Shown here: in pieces, positions 53,240-64,000 of the stretch | Numbering within the stretch: position 1 is the stretch's first letter | Layout: the number at the start of each line of letters is the position of its first letter | Assembly: GCF_021134715.1 (NCBI RefSeq) | Contig: NC_060024.1 | Location: 7,936,001 to 8,000,000 of the forward strand | DNA length: 64,000 nt | Direction of reading: 5' to 3' | Source of the DNA: Daphnia pulex | Lineage: Eukaryota > Arthropoda > Branchiopoda > Diplostraca > Daphniidae | Translations under genes and position numbers: made by a program | Notes under the pieces: model-generated | The model's input: only the letters and a program-made list of their open reading frames with translations | What the model was told of the DNA's origin: nothing | The model's database searches: none

Positions 53240-54145
53240 TGGTGATGACCCTGCATCGGTTCCCTCCTTTCTCACTCATACTCTTTTCACCACACCATCA
53301 GATAACCTTGATAAGCTTCTGCTGCAGTACAACTCTGGCCTTTCTTTTCTGCTCGACAAACATGCACCTGTGCGGTCAAAAGTAATCACAGTACGACCAC
53401 CAAACCCTTGGGTTTCTGCTGAGGTTTTGGATATTCGAAGGAAATTAAGAGAATGGGATTGCTTTGGAGGTGCAAACAGATTGTTCACAATGTCTTAACG
53501 GTGAAGCGTCTTCTGCTTAAAAAGAGAAAACGTCGTTCCTCAATGAGAAGATAACCGAGGCTGAGGGAACGAAATTGCTCTTCAGCATCGTTGACTCGTT
53601 TCTTATAAAGAAGCCTGGCCTCAAGCTTCCGCAACACAACTCCTTCTCCGGACTAGTGGAGCGCTTCAGCGATCGCTTTCTAAAGAAGCATACAGACATT
53701 CGGACCAGTATGAACTCCGCCTCCTGTTCTTCTGCCACTGAACTTCCAAGAAATATTCCTCCTTTTTCCTTCTTTTAATGTGTGTCCGTTGCTGAAATAT
53801 CTTCTCTTATTAAAGAATGTCCCTCCAATTCTTTTCCCCTCGACCCAATTCCCACCTCCCTTCTTAAGAAATGTGCTGATGTTCTTGCTATTCCTTTCAC
53901 TTCTAAAGTGAATCTCTTTTTGTCGTCTTCCGTCTTTCCTGGTGAATGAAGATTGCCTTTGTTACCCCTCTTCTGAATAAACCAGATCTGTGCGTTAACG
54001 ACCTGAACCACCATCGTCCCGAGGTTCTTTTCTCCTTCTTATCCAAACTAATCTAGCGTGCGGTAGCAAAACAACTTTCAAAGCACCTTACAGCCTGTGA
54101 CCTCTACTTCGCAGTTCAGTCAGCCTACAGGCCAAAGAGGCCGTA
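53240..54145 (+). mobile_element. Decayed CR1-like LINE (pre-RT and RT start)
   Basis: The + strand reads SLTHTLFTTPSDNLDKLL, LDKHAPVRSKVITVRPPNPW and VLDIRRKLRE, the linker typical of CR1/L2-type LINEs. It is followed by CPSNSFPLDPIPTSLLKK, VNLFLSSSVFPGE and, in another frame, SKLI.RAVAKQLSKHL and AVQSAYRPK. These are the first reverse transcriptase blocks. Stops and frame changes are numerous. Homology ends abruptly near 54145, where a different repeat begins. Confidence 0.7.
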
Positions 54146-56400
54146 CATAAAGGACGTCCACCGTTAGGGGGAGGGGAGGGGTCTGGATTTTTGGACGGAA
54201 ATGGACGGGGGGAGGGGGGTTAAAAATTTATGGACGTCCATTCGAATAGAATACAATTTGAACTTGAAACTCATTTCAGCTGTTTTTGTTTTATTGTTTT
54301 TTCGTCGTCTGCTACTCTTCCTATAGAAAAGCTATAATTTACTTGAAAAATAATGGACAACGCCTTTCTTTCCAAGTCCCTATATGATTCATGTATCAAG
54401 GTTATTCCTGATAAAAAACCTGCTGACTTTCAACATGACGTAAATAAACATTGGGCAATTATCAAGAAAGAAAAAGACTGCGAAACTCGAGCGAAAACAC
54501 TCATGACAGTATTGGCCGAGGTGGCTTAAAAAAAAATTTGCTCAGTATGTTTGCCAAAGCAATAAAAAGGAACGAACCAAAAGAAAATGCTCCCCAACCC
54601 TCACATTCTAATTAGAAAGTTAAAGAATAAAAAGTTCCAGCTCAAACTGAGCTAAAGTAAAGACTTGCTCTTATCAATTCTGATTTGGTTGGGTTAATGG
54701 AACGAGAAAGAAGGAAACTACTATCCACAGAACAAGAAAAAAAGCTAGATTAACTTAAACTTGAGAAGAAATATATAGAGAAAAAACTTTCTAATTTAGT
54801 GAAAGATCAAGTTCGCAGTAAAAAAAGGAGAGCTGGTACTAGAGAGGTTTTATTATGTAATCCTGAACTGAAGACAAAGCTCAAAATAAGGGAAAAAGCT
54901 GGACGCCCTATTATCCAAGAGGATCAGCCAATGTTATTGCAGACTATTATTGATTTGGCTACATGTAAGTATTAAGTTTTATAGCAAACCATTTTTCAAA
55001 TTGTGACTTTTTAAAATTCTAAAAATGTAAACAGAAGGCGCAGGTGCGAATGCAAAGAGGCAAAGTAAAGAATTAAGGTGCATCAGAATGCTCTCAGAAC
55101 TGACTAATGAGCTTGATAAGAAAGGATTTACAATAAGTCGAACAGATCTTAGATTACTCCCGCATAGATCATCATCCACCGAAGGAAAACGTCATGTCAC
55201 CACTGTTCCAGAGAAGCTCCTGCGTGCTCAGAATGACGCACATTCAAACATGTAGATCAGTTTTTCGCAGCTGCTACCTTTAAGCGATTGGATGAAATAG
55301 CCTCTTTTTAGGTGTGCAAATCAAAGAATACTCATTTTCTGTAAAAAAGATTATATCTAGTTCTATTGTTCAATTTTTTAAAATGCTAGGCCCTCATGAA
55401 AATTGTCTTTTGAGTCAGGACGATAAAGCGCGCGTTCCAATTGGAACTACTGCAGCAAACAAGCAGGCACCTATTATGATGCATCTGGAATACCGTGTTC
55501 GTCTACCTGATCACGACTGGGTGGTTGCTGAGCGCCACAAAATTTTTCCGTCGGTTTATGCTGCTGTTTCTATTCCCAATGGCTGTCTGGGTGATCCAGA
55601 GATCACAGGTTATTCTGGACCTACCTACGTGGCAATCCGATCAGGAAAACATGCATCTAGCACCGCCTACAGTCACGCATTGGATATGGATAGACTACCT
55701 TCCTTAAAAGAGTGAGTATAATATGACGAATATTTCAAGCTTTTATTATTAAACTTAAAATAATGTTATGGATTGAATTATTTATAACTAGTATTCCTGA
55801 TTCATTTTATTTCTTTTAATTGTGATGTGTAGGTTTGATTCTTTCACTAAATCTATAAATGAAGCTGGCTCTCTCAAAATCAAACCAGTTCTGATGATCA
55901 CGGTCGACGGAGGACCGGATGAAAATCCCCGATACCAAAAGGTTATTCAGTTATTATTCATAACAATGACTGTTTTCTTTAGAAAATTTGAAATATAATA
56001 TACTTTCTTTAGATTACCGTTCATCATTTTCTTAAGAATAATCTTTATGCATTATTTGTTGCGACTAACGCTCCTGGTCTAAGCGCCTTTAATCGAATCG
56101 AAAGGCAAATGGCCCCATTGAGCCACGAATTAAGTGGCGTTATCCTCCAACATGATCATTCGGTTCTCACCTCGACGATCAACGCCGCACAATCGACACC
56201 GATTTGGTGCTAAGAAATTTTCAGTATGCTGGGAGGTGCTTGCTGACGTTTGGTCACCGTTGGTTGTCTTCACTCGCTACACATTCCATAAAGCATCGAC
56301 TTCAAGATTGCAGTCCTCATGTACCGCTGTCTCAACGTCGTGAGCAGTCAGCCGCCCACAACATTGCCTCTCTGAAGAAGTCAAGAAATTTCCTGTAGCT
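54146..56400 (+). mobile_element. Unclassified DDE-like transposon relic with spliced ORF
   Basis: A G-rich leader holds two GGACGTCCA boxes (54.15 and 54.23 kb), then an ATG at 54353 (MDNAFLSKSLYDSCIKVIP). Exons with plausible GT-AG borders follow. One contains LSQDDKARVPIGTTAANKQ, HLEYRVRLPDHDWVVAER and SVYAAVSIPNGCLG (55314-55715). The next has KPVLMITVDGGPDENPRYQK, then HHFLKNNLYALFVATNAPG, FNRIERQMAPLSHELSG and, after a frame change near 56.16 kb, GSHLDDQRRTIDTDLVLRNF. The spaced conserved Asp residues suggest an RNase-H-fold transposase, but I cannot name the superfamily. Early stop and frame changes make this copy inactive. Confidence 0.5.
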
Positions 56401-56429
56401 GCTATCTCACCGTCACCCTGCGAGATAAT

Positions 56430-57014
56430 ATGGAGCCAAGCCCAAAGAGAACGAAGACGGATGGGAGAACACTTTCCAACGAAGATATAGAAGCTATTAG
56501 AAAGATGACCATAGCCTTCGAAAAAACTCTTCGTTTAAAAAATCTTCAAATTACGGATACGGAAGAAGAGCTAAAGGCTGTAAAAGCAGTCGTAAAAAGA
56601 GACGCTTCGTACCGTATCTTCGTGAAAAGAATTGCGATGCATATCTCATTGGATGTCATAAAAGACAAATTCTCGTTCTTCGGCAGAGTTATGGAAATTG
56701 AAGAAAATTCAAGGGCGGGAATCAACCGTTCTGTTTTCATCACTTTCTTTGAGCGGGAAGCGGTTCAGCTAGCATTAACGACGAAACCGTTGGTTTTAAA
56801 CGGCGAGAATTTAAAAGTGATGGCGTTCTTGACGTTCGGAGCTCCAGGCCAAAACTCAGAAAATACTGTTCCGTCTGGAGGTGGCGCTGGAGTCGGAGGC
56901 GGTGCCGCTGGAGTCGGTGCTACTGGAGATGCTACTGGAGGTGCTACTGGAGGTGCTACTGGAGGTGCTACTGGAGGTGCTACTGGTGGCGGAGCCGGTG
57001 CCAACCGCCGCTAG
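56430..57014 (+). CDS. Single-exon RRM protein with Gly-rich tail
   Basis: 194 aa in one exon. Residues 1-66 are charged, with MEPSPKRTKTDGRTLS (a basic, possibly nuclear-localising start) and a predicted coiled stretch. Residues about 68-136 form one RNA-recognition motif: YRIFVKRI is the RNP2-like strand, RSVFITFFE the RNP1-like strand. An aromatic residue is present in each, although RNP1 is atypical (SVFITFFE instead of GFGFVxF). The tail is GAGVGGGAAGVGATG followed by about five (GGATG)-type units from a 12-bp tandem repeat, ending GAGANRR. AATAAA lies at 57150. Probably an RNA-binding protein; intronless form amid transposons suggests a retrogene or fast-evolving paralog. Confidence 0.65.
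   Translation: MEPSPKRTKTDGRTLSNEDIEAIRKMTIAFEKTLRLKNLQITDTEEELKAVKAVVKRDASYRIFVKRIAMHISLDVIKDKFSFFGRVMEIEENSRAGINRSVFITFFEREAVQLALTTKPLVLNGENLKVMAFLTFGAPGQNSENTVPSGGGAGVGGGAAGVGATGDATGGATGGATGGATGGATGGGAGANRR
56925..56990 (+). repeat. 12-bp tandem repeat (GGTGCTACTGGA)
   Basis: About five copies in frame within the RRM protein tail, encoding G-A-T-G. Copies are nearly identical, so copy number is probably polymorphic. Confidence 0.85.
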
Positions 57015-57155
57015 GCCAGCTTATGTCTTCATGTTCCCTTTTGAGCCAATTCCAGCTGTTTTGCAGAACTTTGTATTCCCCACCCCCTCTTGTTCTAGAA
57101 CGATTAGTAGTTCCAATACCCATGTTTCGCTGCATACGTCTTAAATCTCAATAAA

Positions 57156-57869
57156 ATGAGTTTCACTCCCAAAAAAATGGTTGTGCTCCCCCCTACCTAT
57201 CTAGCCTAATCCCTCCCCGTACTGCAAAAAGTCAATCTGAACGCATCCGAAGATTGTGATGAAGTCGAATAAAGAGAGAGAGATTGCGGCTCGTAACAGT
57301 GTATTGGGACGACCACTGCTCTGTGGAGAGCAGACAGAGACTGAGAGTGAGGGGAGGGAGTCCTCTCCTATATATGGAGCCGACGGGTGCCGTGTTGCCA
57401 GATGGTGGTATCATCACAAAGATGCACTTAAAACTCACTATTTTCGTCTCGCATATAATCTGATTTCCCTGTGTCAGTCATAAGCACAGAGATTTGATCA
57501 TCTGTGATTATGTAAGCCTTATACAAGCCTTATACAAATTAAATACATTATTATTATTATTATTTTAAAAATATAAATAAATGGAAAATGACTTCTGACT
57601 CTTGACGAATTGTTCAAATCTTTCTATTACTTCTGTCATACTTTGAAACCAAAATTTATGTTAGTAAATAAACAAATTTGAGTTAGAAACATCGTGTTAG
57701 TAAACACAGAATATGTGTCGGCAAAAAACAGGTTTAGGGAATGGACGCGGGGTTTATCGTCTGCACAACCACTTAAACTAAACACTACAGAGTTTTAAAA
57801 CTACTAAACGGTTGAAAACAATGCATCAGCCGCTTCTAAAAAGTTGTCATTTTGAGGAAATTGTAAAAG
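57156..57869. other. Interval without recognised gene
   Basis: A 75-codon open frame at 57256-57483 has no family features. An ATT trinucleotide run lies near 57.55 kb. Confidence 0.4.
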
Positions 57870-59320
57870 AAGACCTGGGTTGCCAGTTTGGAGGATAAAC
57901 AGTCAGGGGACTCGCTTGTTTACATCGAAATATAAAAAAAGTGATAACAGTCATAGGCACGATCACGAGTCACGTTGAGCAGACGATACGACTGTCTATG
58001 GTCATGGAATATCTCAGCCATAAAAAAGGCTGAGAGGGGGTCATTCAGCTCGCAACCAGTTGCGATAAGGTTTCCCATTCGTGCTCTTTTCACTCAGTGT
58101 ATTCTCGTGAAACTCAAGTTGTCGCTTAAACAATAAAAGACGTCACAAATCGGAAATTACAAGTTAGGAATCACAATGCAATTGTGATCTAGAAATCACA
58201 TACAACTAACACCTGACAATTAATATTAATTGTCTGCGAATTTAATACCAATACTATCAAAATCTTTACCTCAGGCTCTGAAATTTGGTCTAATGTTAAA
58301 AACTAAAAACATTACTACTACTTTAAAATTGCAGTTGATATTGACTTTAAAAATCAACTTTATACTTTAAACTCCAAATTAAGTGGGAATTTGTTTATGA
58401 AATTTTCGAAATTTCAATCCAGAAACGGCTTCAACACTGTGTGTGAATCATTTACAGGAGGCTCTTTCAACGCATTCACGCTGTTACATCACCCAAATAA
58501 TCACGGAACAATTTACCTGAAACAAAATTATTAGTTTTTTGTGTAATTTTGTAATTTAAAAAACACGATACCTATTAGGTAAACTTCTTCTTATTTCTTC
58601 ACTAAGATTCATGCTGGGCGATGTAAACGTCATCATTACGGTGCTTATTTGGAGATTTACTTGTCTAAACCAAATAAGTTATTTCACTGTCGGTTTTAAT
58701 ATTGTTTTTGATTCAGTGGTTGAGTTTTATAGATATTTCAAGTAGAAACAGTAGCCAATGCCGACAAGTATGAATCTACTAGTTCGAACTGCTGCTGCTA
58801 CTAGCTGCTGAATTTAGCATGTTTCAATCCTTAAATTTTCATTAAATGTAAAAGAAAGCTGTAACTTACAGTTTTACATTGCAACAGATAATAAAAAAAG
58901 CTAAATTTTTGAACCCAACCAAAAAAAGAATTTTATTTAACCATCATAGAAAGCGTCTATACAATTATTTTCAAAACAGAGAAATCAGCCAAATCAGGAA
59001 ATTTCAACTTGAATCTTTTTATTTTAAAAATTTTTTGCAAAACAGAATAGTTAGTAAACCTCATAACTGTGAAATCCCCTTCAAGAGAGAGGTGTTGCCT
59101 TCAAAGAAGAATGTGGATACCACACAGACTTCACATATTGTCTTTTTTTAAGAAACGATCTAGCATTTTGTGTGTTAAAAAACGAATATTAGTTTTATGA
59201 TGGGGAACGATTCCGCAAACATGATAACACTTTGTAACCTATAAAAAGAAGAATAAGTATTATCTCTAATCCAAATCAAATTATATCGTACAAATATTGT
59301 TGCAACTTTTCGTCCCATTT
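57870..59320. repeat. Segmental duplication, block A, copy 2
   Basis: Homologous to 44135-45610, colinear and in the same orientation, with many small indels. For example, copy 1 has about 50 extra bases after CAGTCAGGGGACT. Confidence 0.85.
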
Positions 59321-60175
59321 GTGTTGAGTGTTGAGTTGTTTACTTTTTTTAATGTTTATGTGACGGCCACATTGTGTAAAAGGAATATTGTTTTCCACGT
59401 ATGCACATTGCGGGAATTTTGGTTCAGCAGAATTGATGTCGTTGCAATTCTTGCCTTGTAAATTGATTTATCTCCATCCTCAGTTTGTTCTTATTTACTT
59501 TGATATCCAGTAGTGGCCGCACCATTCGCAGCACACGCCACCTCAAGAAAAAAGAGCACGGCGGATTTTTTGCTGTAAACTTTACCTTTCTCGCTGGAAT
59601 TTTAAAAAATAATAATTGCTATAACAAATTTTAGATTTAAAAAACTATTACCGGGTCTTGGATTCCGCGTTAATCAGATAGGTTATTTATTTATCGAAGC
59701 AATTGGAAATTGAAGTTTCCAATTTCTTCCTTTTCGAATACACGAGGTTTTTTGCATCTCCTGAAATATCTTAAATTAATTATTATAATTAAGTGTACAT
59801 AATTTAAAGAAAGAAATTACCATAAATACAGAGGGAAACAAGTACATCCCCATCCAGCTGTTACACATGTCTCACTGCGTAGGAAGTCCCAACTTCAGTG
59901 GTTAGAAAGACAAATAGCTTATGGCTATCTGTCGTGGGCCCCTGACCATTGGCAGGCTTTTTCTCTGTGAAATGTAAATTCATTTTCGTTGCTGTTGGGA
60001 AATTGATGATTGAAAGGGCGTGTCTGTCTTGTAGGTGCAAGTACAGCTGGAGGTGACTTGACTGAGCGTTGAAGATAATTCATCCTAGAACAAGCGACAG
60101 CTAGAAAAGAAAAATCATTATATTAAGAATTGAAAGCAAAAACGGATAATTTAAAGTAACGTAGCAACTAGCAAG
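59321..60175. other. Interval without recognised gene
   Basis: Separates duplicated blocks A and B of copy 2. The minus strand near 59.8-60.1 kb has exon-like text with splice-like borders but no domain that I recognise. Confidence 0.35.
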
Positions 60176-60650
60176 TAGCTCAACTAGTAACAAGTTATTT
60201 TAGATAAAGAATGATTTTTAGCCCCACCATTAATTTAAAACTATTTAAAAAAAAAGACGAAAAGATAATTTTTTAGATTTACTGGGTGCAATTCTTTGCA
60301 GAATACTGCCCAAATGTATTTGACGGAGACGATACAGACAATTTACAGAGATACACATGGAAACAGGAGGCGAATTGGGCTTTTTATGCACGCTGGGTGG
60401 GTGAACTGCTGCACAGGCCGACTCCAATAGTACAGCTGGCTTTAAGAATCAGAACATCAGTTCTGTTTACGGAGTCAATCCGGCTTGGTTGAACCTTCAA
60501 GGACGTCAGTGGACGGCCGCCGGTTCAGACTACCAGCCAACCGCCCACCATGTGGAGGGCAAGGGAGCACAGTTGCATCGGGTAAAAAAAAGGAAAGGAG
60601 GCAAAGTCAAGAAGCTAGTATAAATATAAAAAGCGGCATTCGCTCACAAA
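60176..60650 (+). pseudogene. Duplicated exon-like segment, block B copy 2 (frameshifted)
   Basis: Homologous to 47596-48060 and better preserved. The frame reads FFAEYCPNVFDGDDTDNLQR then YTWKQEANWAFYARWVGELL and HRPTP. An insertion of about 8 bases (AATAGTAC) shifts the frame, and the continuation in a new frame reads GFKNQNIS, VYGVNPAWLNLQGRQW and TAAGSDYQPTAHHVEGKG, ending LHR before GGTAAAA. Together they imply one exon of about 110 codons from a protein I do not recognise. Confidence 0.5.
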
Positions 60651-61074
60651 ATCAGATGGCATATATTGTCCTACAATAACGCAAAAGGCGGATACATGTA
60701 ACAGTTTCTCCTTACCCAACCTTATCTTATCAAAAAGGATCATCGAACCAAATCCCCACGATTTTTCTTTGAACGCCAATGTAAATGCAATGCATAGGAT
60801 AAATAACTACGTCTTTAATGACGTCATAGAAAAGATCTTCAGCGATAGATGGAATTCCAATTTTGTTATGGTGCTTAATCTGTGATCGATTGCGGAACGA
60901 TTAGTCCTTCCGGAGACTCACATTGACATTGGGATACGTAACACGATCACCTTTATTAGTCATCGTAACTGTAGACACATAAGCTACCTACACACCCGGT
61001 GTAACACATTTTCGACAACCGTAATAAGCATTGTGTGTAGCAATGTTCAGCAAAAAATTAGTAGAGAGCTCTCC

Positions 61075-61950
61075 ATATGAAAAATTCTAGAAAAGCTTGT
61101 CCTTTTTTTGTTCACTGATCTGGTGATCGGTAAATCTAATAAACAGTATTACTCCTCCTGGTTTCTGATGAATAAGGTGTTTTGTTAGGGAGTATATGTA
61201 GCAGTCGGCAAAAGTTTACAAATTCAACAACACATAAAGTTAATGTTTTCTAATAATCAAGAAATTATAAAATACAAGATAAAAAAGCTTGATTTTGCTG
61301 GTAATTTTAAGCAGAAATTATTCTATAAAAAAAATGGAAAATAGAAACCAAAACATTTTTTTTCACGAAGAAAATTTTCTTCAAATGTTCATCTTGACTA
61401 ACTAAAGGGTCTTCTGAAAAAGGAACGAGCTGAGCAAGGATGGAAAATATCTGTGTCATTTCTGCTACAGTTTACTTCCCTTCTGCTGAAGTGAAGTGAA
61501 CTTTCTATTTTTTTAATTGCCTCCAGCTTAGGTTTTTTTTTAAATTTAACTTTAGTTCACTGAAGTGTAGCAGAATTGTATTTAAGCGCTAACATGGGCC
61601 TCAAGAAGAACAAAAAACGACAGTGGAGAAGAAATGGATTAAAACTCAAATAATGAAGATGAATCAAGAGATGATTTTGACAAAAATGACAATAGAAGTA
61701 AGTCTGCTTAATTGTGACTGCGGATATCTTCAGCCAAGTGCTACTGCCAACTCAAAGCCATTTATATATACTTGATTGCTACAGTCTGCTCATCAGCGTG
61801 TTTCTCAACAACCTCATAATTAGTAATCATACAGCCGAATTGTTCTGTTTAGAACTGATGCACCATCAATTGAGAAACTCCTTCGCGATTGCATAGTTGC
61901 CACAACGTTCAATTATTGTTTTTCTCCTCAATTTTCAATTGGTTGCTGCT
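61075..61950. repeat. Segmental duplication, block C, copy 2
   Basis: Homologous to 50580-51560 in the same orientation. Similarity fades after TTGGTTGCTGCTGTTAACAA. Confidence 0.8.
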
Positions 61951-63175
61951 GTTAACAATTTGTCTGCCACACATACACGTGAAACACAAGACATTTAGTG
62001 TTTTGCGTGTAGTTTTCAAATTTCACCATTTTTGCTATTGATTAAGATTAATTACTTAAGCACTCTAGTTGGAAACTGTCGTGAATGCTCATTGCTTCGT
62101 CCACTCCGTCTTGACTATAGAGAAGAGCGCAATGCTGAAATTCCGTGTCAACATTCAAGTCACTAATTACGTTTTGGCTGATGAGTTCCATTAGCTCTTA
62201 CTGAATTAACTTCACTACAAAAATACCTCGTTCACCTAGTCTCATAACAGCTGCTGAAGCCGTCTTCACCACCACGCAGCCTCCCCTTCAGTCGAGTCGG
62301 TAAGAAACAAACCATCAGCGTCAATCCATTCTAAAATCCTTTCCTCGTCGGAATTTTTTCTGAACGTTTCACCTATAAAAAATCGTAGCGTTTCACCGCC
62401 ATTGAAATATATATGGTTACTTCAGCCCATCAGGACCATCAGGACTCTCAACTCGGATCAAGAATATAAAAGAAGATTTTGATCCATCATCGGAACATCT
62501 TATTTTTATGGCTTGAACTAGCCAATGTTCTGTCGAATAAGGTTTTTCGTGATTCGAGCGTAGTCGAATCACGAATAAATTTCATTTATTCGACGAATAA
62601 CGAATACGAATAAAATAAGGGTCTTATTCGAATTTTCGAATAGAATAACGAATAACGAATAAAATCTCGAATGAAATTTCGAATAAAAGATAAAAAATTG
62701 CGTTTTTTTAATTCGTTTGTTTAAGAGAAATAGTAAACCAACAACCAAGTTGATTAATGAAAAAAAAAATTATTTTCAGTATTGGCTTTATTTCGGTGTT
62801 ATTTATCACATTGAAGATTTAATTGGAACAGAAATGACCGAAAGAATTTACTGCTTTGACTCGTAAAAATGAAATTAAGATACGATTGAACGGATTGACT
62901 GAGTTGGAAAAGCGAAAAGGAACATGGGAACATGAAACAAAAATAATATACAATTTTAACGATTAAATTATAATATCCTTACATTATTATTCACTAATGG
63001 AATAGCGGTAACGCTTTCGGCATAATTAGACGTTAGGTAGAGTAGAATTGAGACCGAAGCGTCTGTTTTGCATTAGAACCGCATCCTCCCTCTATACCAA
63101 AGCGCAACAGATGAGTTGGTCTCAACTCTACTCATCCCATACAAACGACAAAACTTGATTTCTTTTAAAGACCTT
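61951..63175. other. Interval with hAT-adjacent repeats
   Basis: No gene recognised. The main feature is the CGAATAA-rich cluster at 62.53-62.70 kb, described separately. Confidence 0.4.
62530..62700. repeat. CGAATAA/TTATTCG cluster with hairpin
   Basis: More than ten copies of CGAATAA or its complement in 170 bases. At 62546-62575 TTCGTGATTCGA and its exact complement flank a 6-base loop. It lies downstream of a minus-strand hAT transposase, where subterminal transposase-binding repeats would be expected. Confidence 0.75.
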
Positions 63176-64000
63176 TCAGATTCTCTTGTAAACCTTTAAA
63201 ATCAGTAGGGTTTCGAATAAACAGTCAGATAGGCGGTTTCTTCGAATCGTCGAAATAAGCGGCCCCGCACTGAAAAGTCTTTCGACTGGCGCGCTGGAAG
63301 GAAGAACGGTATTGAAACGAAGGAATAATTCTTTGATACGGGGATATTTTTTTTAGGGAAAGCAAAGTTTTGTCTTGGTCCACCAAGAATAAATCGAGCT
63401 CGTTCAACACTGAGGACACTCTTGATGGAATGTCGAGGAGATCATCTCCGGAATTTTCTTTACTTCCAGATCCATGTCTTTCAACTCATCTAATTTGCAT
63501 CGCAATAATTTTCGAACATTCATTTCCAATACTTTGTCTTCCTTAGGTATCCAATTTCGTTTGAATCGTGGATGCACTGACGTAGCTATGATGAAGCTTT
63601 CTCTTTCAAAGAGAGGATTAAATCTAGAAAAATCGTACCGTTTCTCAATACTTGACAGGAGCCCACGGCGTATATTCACTCCGTAACCATTGGTTGCAAG
63701 ATCCTTAGCTTCCATCAACGCTTCTTTAATTTTTTGTATGCATGGTATAACACATCCAAAATACGAGTTCACCTCAGACTGTAAAACGTCAAAATATTTT
63801 GCCAGTGGACTCATTACCGCAACATATTCTTTCAGAAGAACGAGATTAGCGTCATCTAATTGCTCCAATTTCAAATTATTCATCAAAGAATTTACTTTAT
63901 CTTCAGGCTGGACCATAATGAATTGAACGGAATCAAATTCAGAGTTCCACCGTGTAGAACAAGGAGTCTTTAGTTGACATCCTAAACATACAAATGTGAA
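63176..64000 (-). pseudogene. hAT-family transposase, C-terminal part, frameshifted and cut by window edge
   Basis: From the right edge the minus strand reads LKTPCSTRWNSEFDSVQF, then MSPLAKYFDVLQSEVNSYFG, FNPLFERESFIIATSVHPRFK and a charged stretch. A frame change near 63.43 kb leads to SSVLNELDLFLVDQD, and another at a T-run near 63.35 kb leads to the hAT dimerisation signature: LFLRFNTVLPSSAPVERLFS, AGPLISTIRRNRLSD, FETLLILK. The frame ends at a TGA (63176-63178). About 270 codons in all, the C-terminal half of the usual protein. Two frame changes make it inactive unless they are sequence errors. Confidence 0.8.

Noticed and set aside
44135..61950. CRISPR-like or tandem array interpretation of the repeated blocks
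   Set aside because: Only two copies of each long block, no spacer structure, and eukaryotic context.

Overview
The window looks like arthropod nuclear DNA. Genes are spliced, with mostly short (60-120 bp) GT-AG introns in AT-rich sequence, and secreted clip-domain serine proteases are present. The compact introns and the protease architecture suggest a branchiopod crustacean such as Daphnia. That is inference; no species marker is visible.

Region 1 (about 2.2-25.3 kb) is a head-to-tail cluster on the + strand. It holds four intact trypsin-like serine protease genes, SP1 (3907-6155), SP2 (9056-14231), SP3 (16018-19598) and SP4 (21155-25326), preceded by a decayed fifth relative (about 2185-2745) whose catalytic Ser position now reads Gly. 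All four share exon 1, which encodes a signal peptide followed by a nearly invariant RI[Y/H]QTxD[A/S]II block. They also share an R-I(V/I)-G-G activation site and a catalytic domain with His, Asp, Ser and a trypsin-type Asp189. SP2-SP4 add a six-cysteine clip domain with identical cysteine spacing and a long Thr/Ser/Pro-rich linker. In SP3 and SP4 the linker carries repeats of SPWWVP(E/D); in SP2 it is a very long Thr-Pro tract. SP1 has no clip domain. As a set they look like secreted zymogens whose linker length and repeats changed after tandem duplication. Splice-site and intron differences (a GC-AG intron in SP2, an extra intron in SP4) fit recent birth-and-death evolution.

Region 2 (about 25.3-40.4 kb) has no confident intact gene. 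It contains a decayed hAT transposase, a decayed spectrin-repeat-like fragment, a decayed LINE endonuclease with a 72-bp duplicate, an 801-bp non-autonomous DNA transposon with long terminal inverted repeats and a near-perfect 9-bp target duplication, tRNA-like relics and several hairpins.

Region 3 (about 40.4-64 kb) holds a small two-exon gene for a single-pass membrane protein with three YxxI/V motifs (40450-41053) and a single-exon RRM protein (56430-57014) among transposon relics: P-element-like, CR1-like LINE, Penelope-like, an unclassified DDE-like transposase and a second hAT running off the right edge. Three blocks between 44.1 and 51.6 kb recur in the same order and orientation between 57.9 and 62.0 kb, which marks an old segmental duplication. 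A broken ankyrin-repeat ORF lies inside the first copy.
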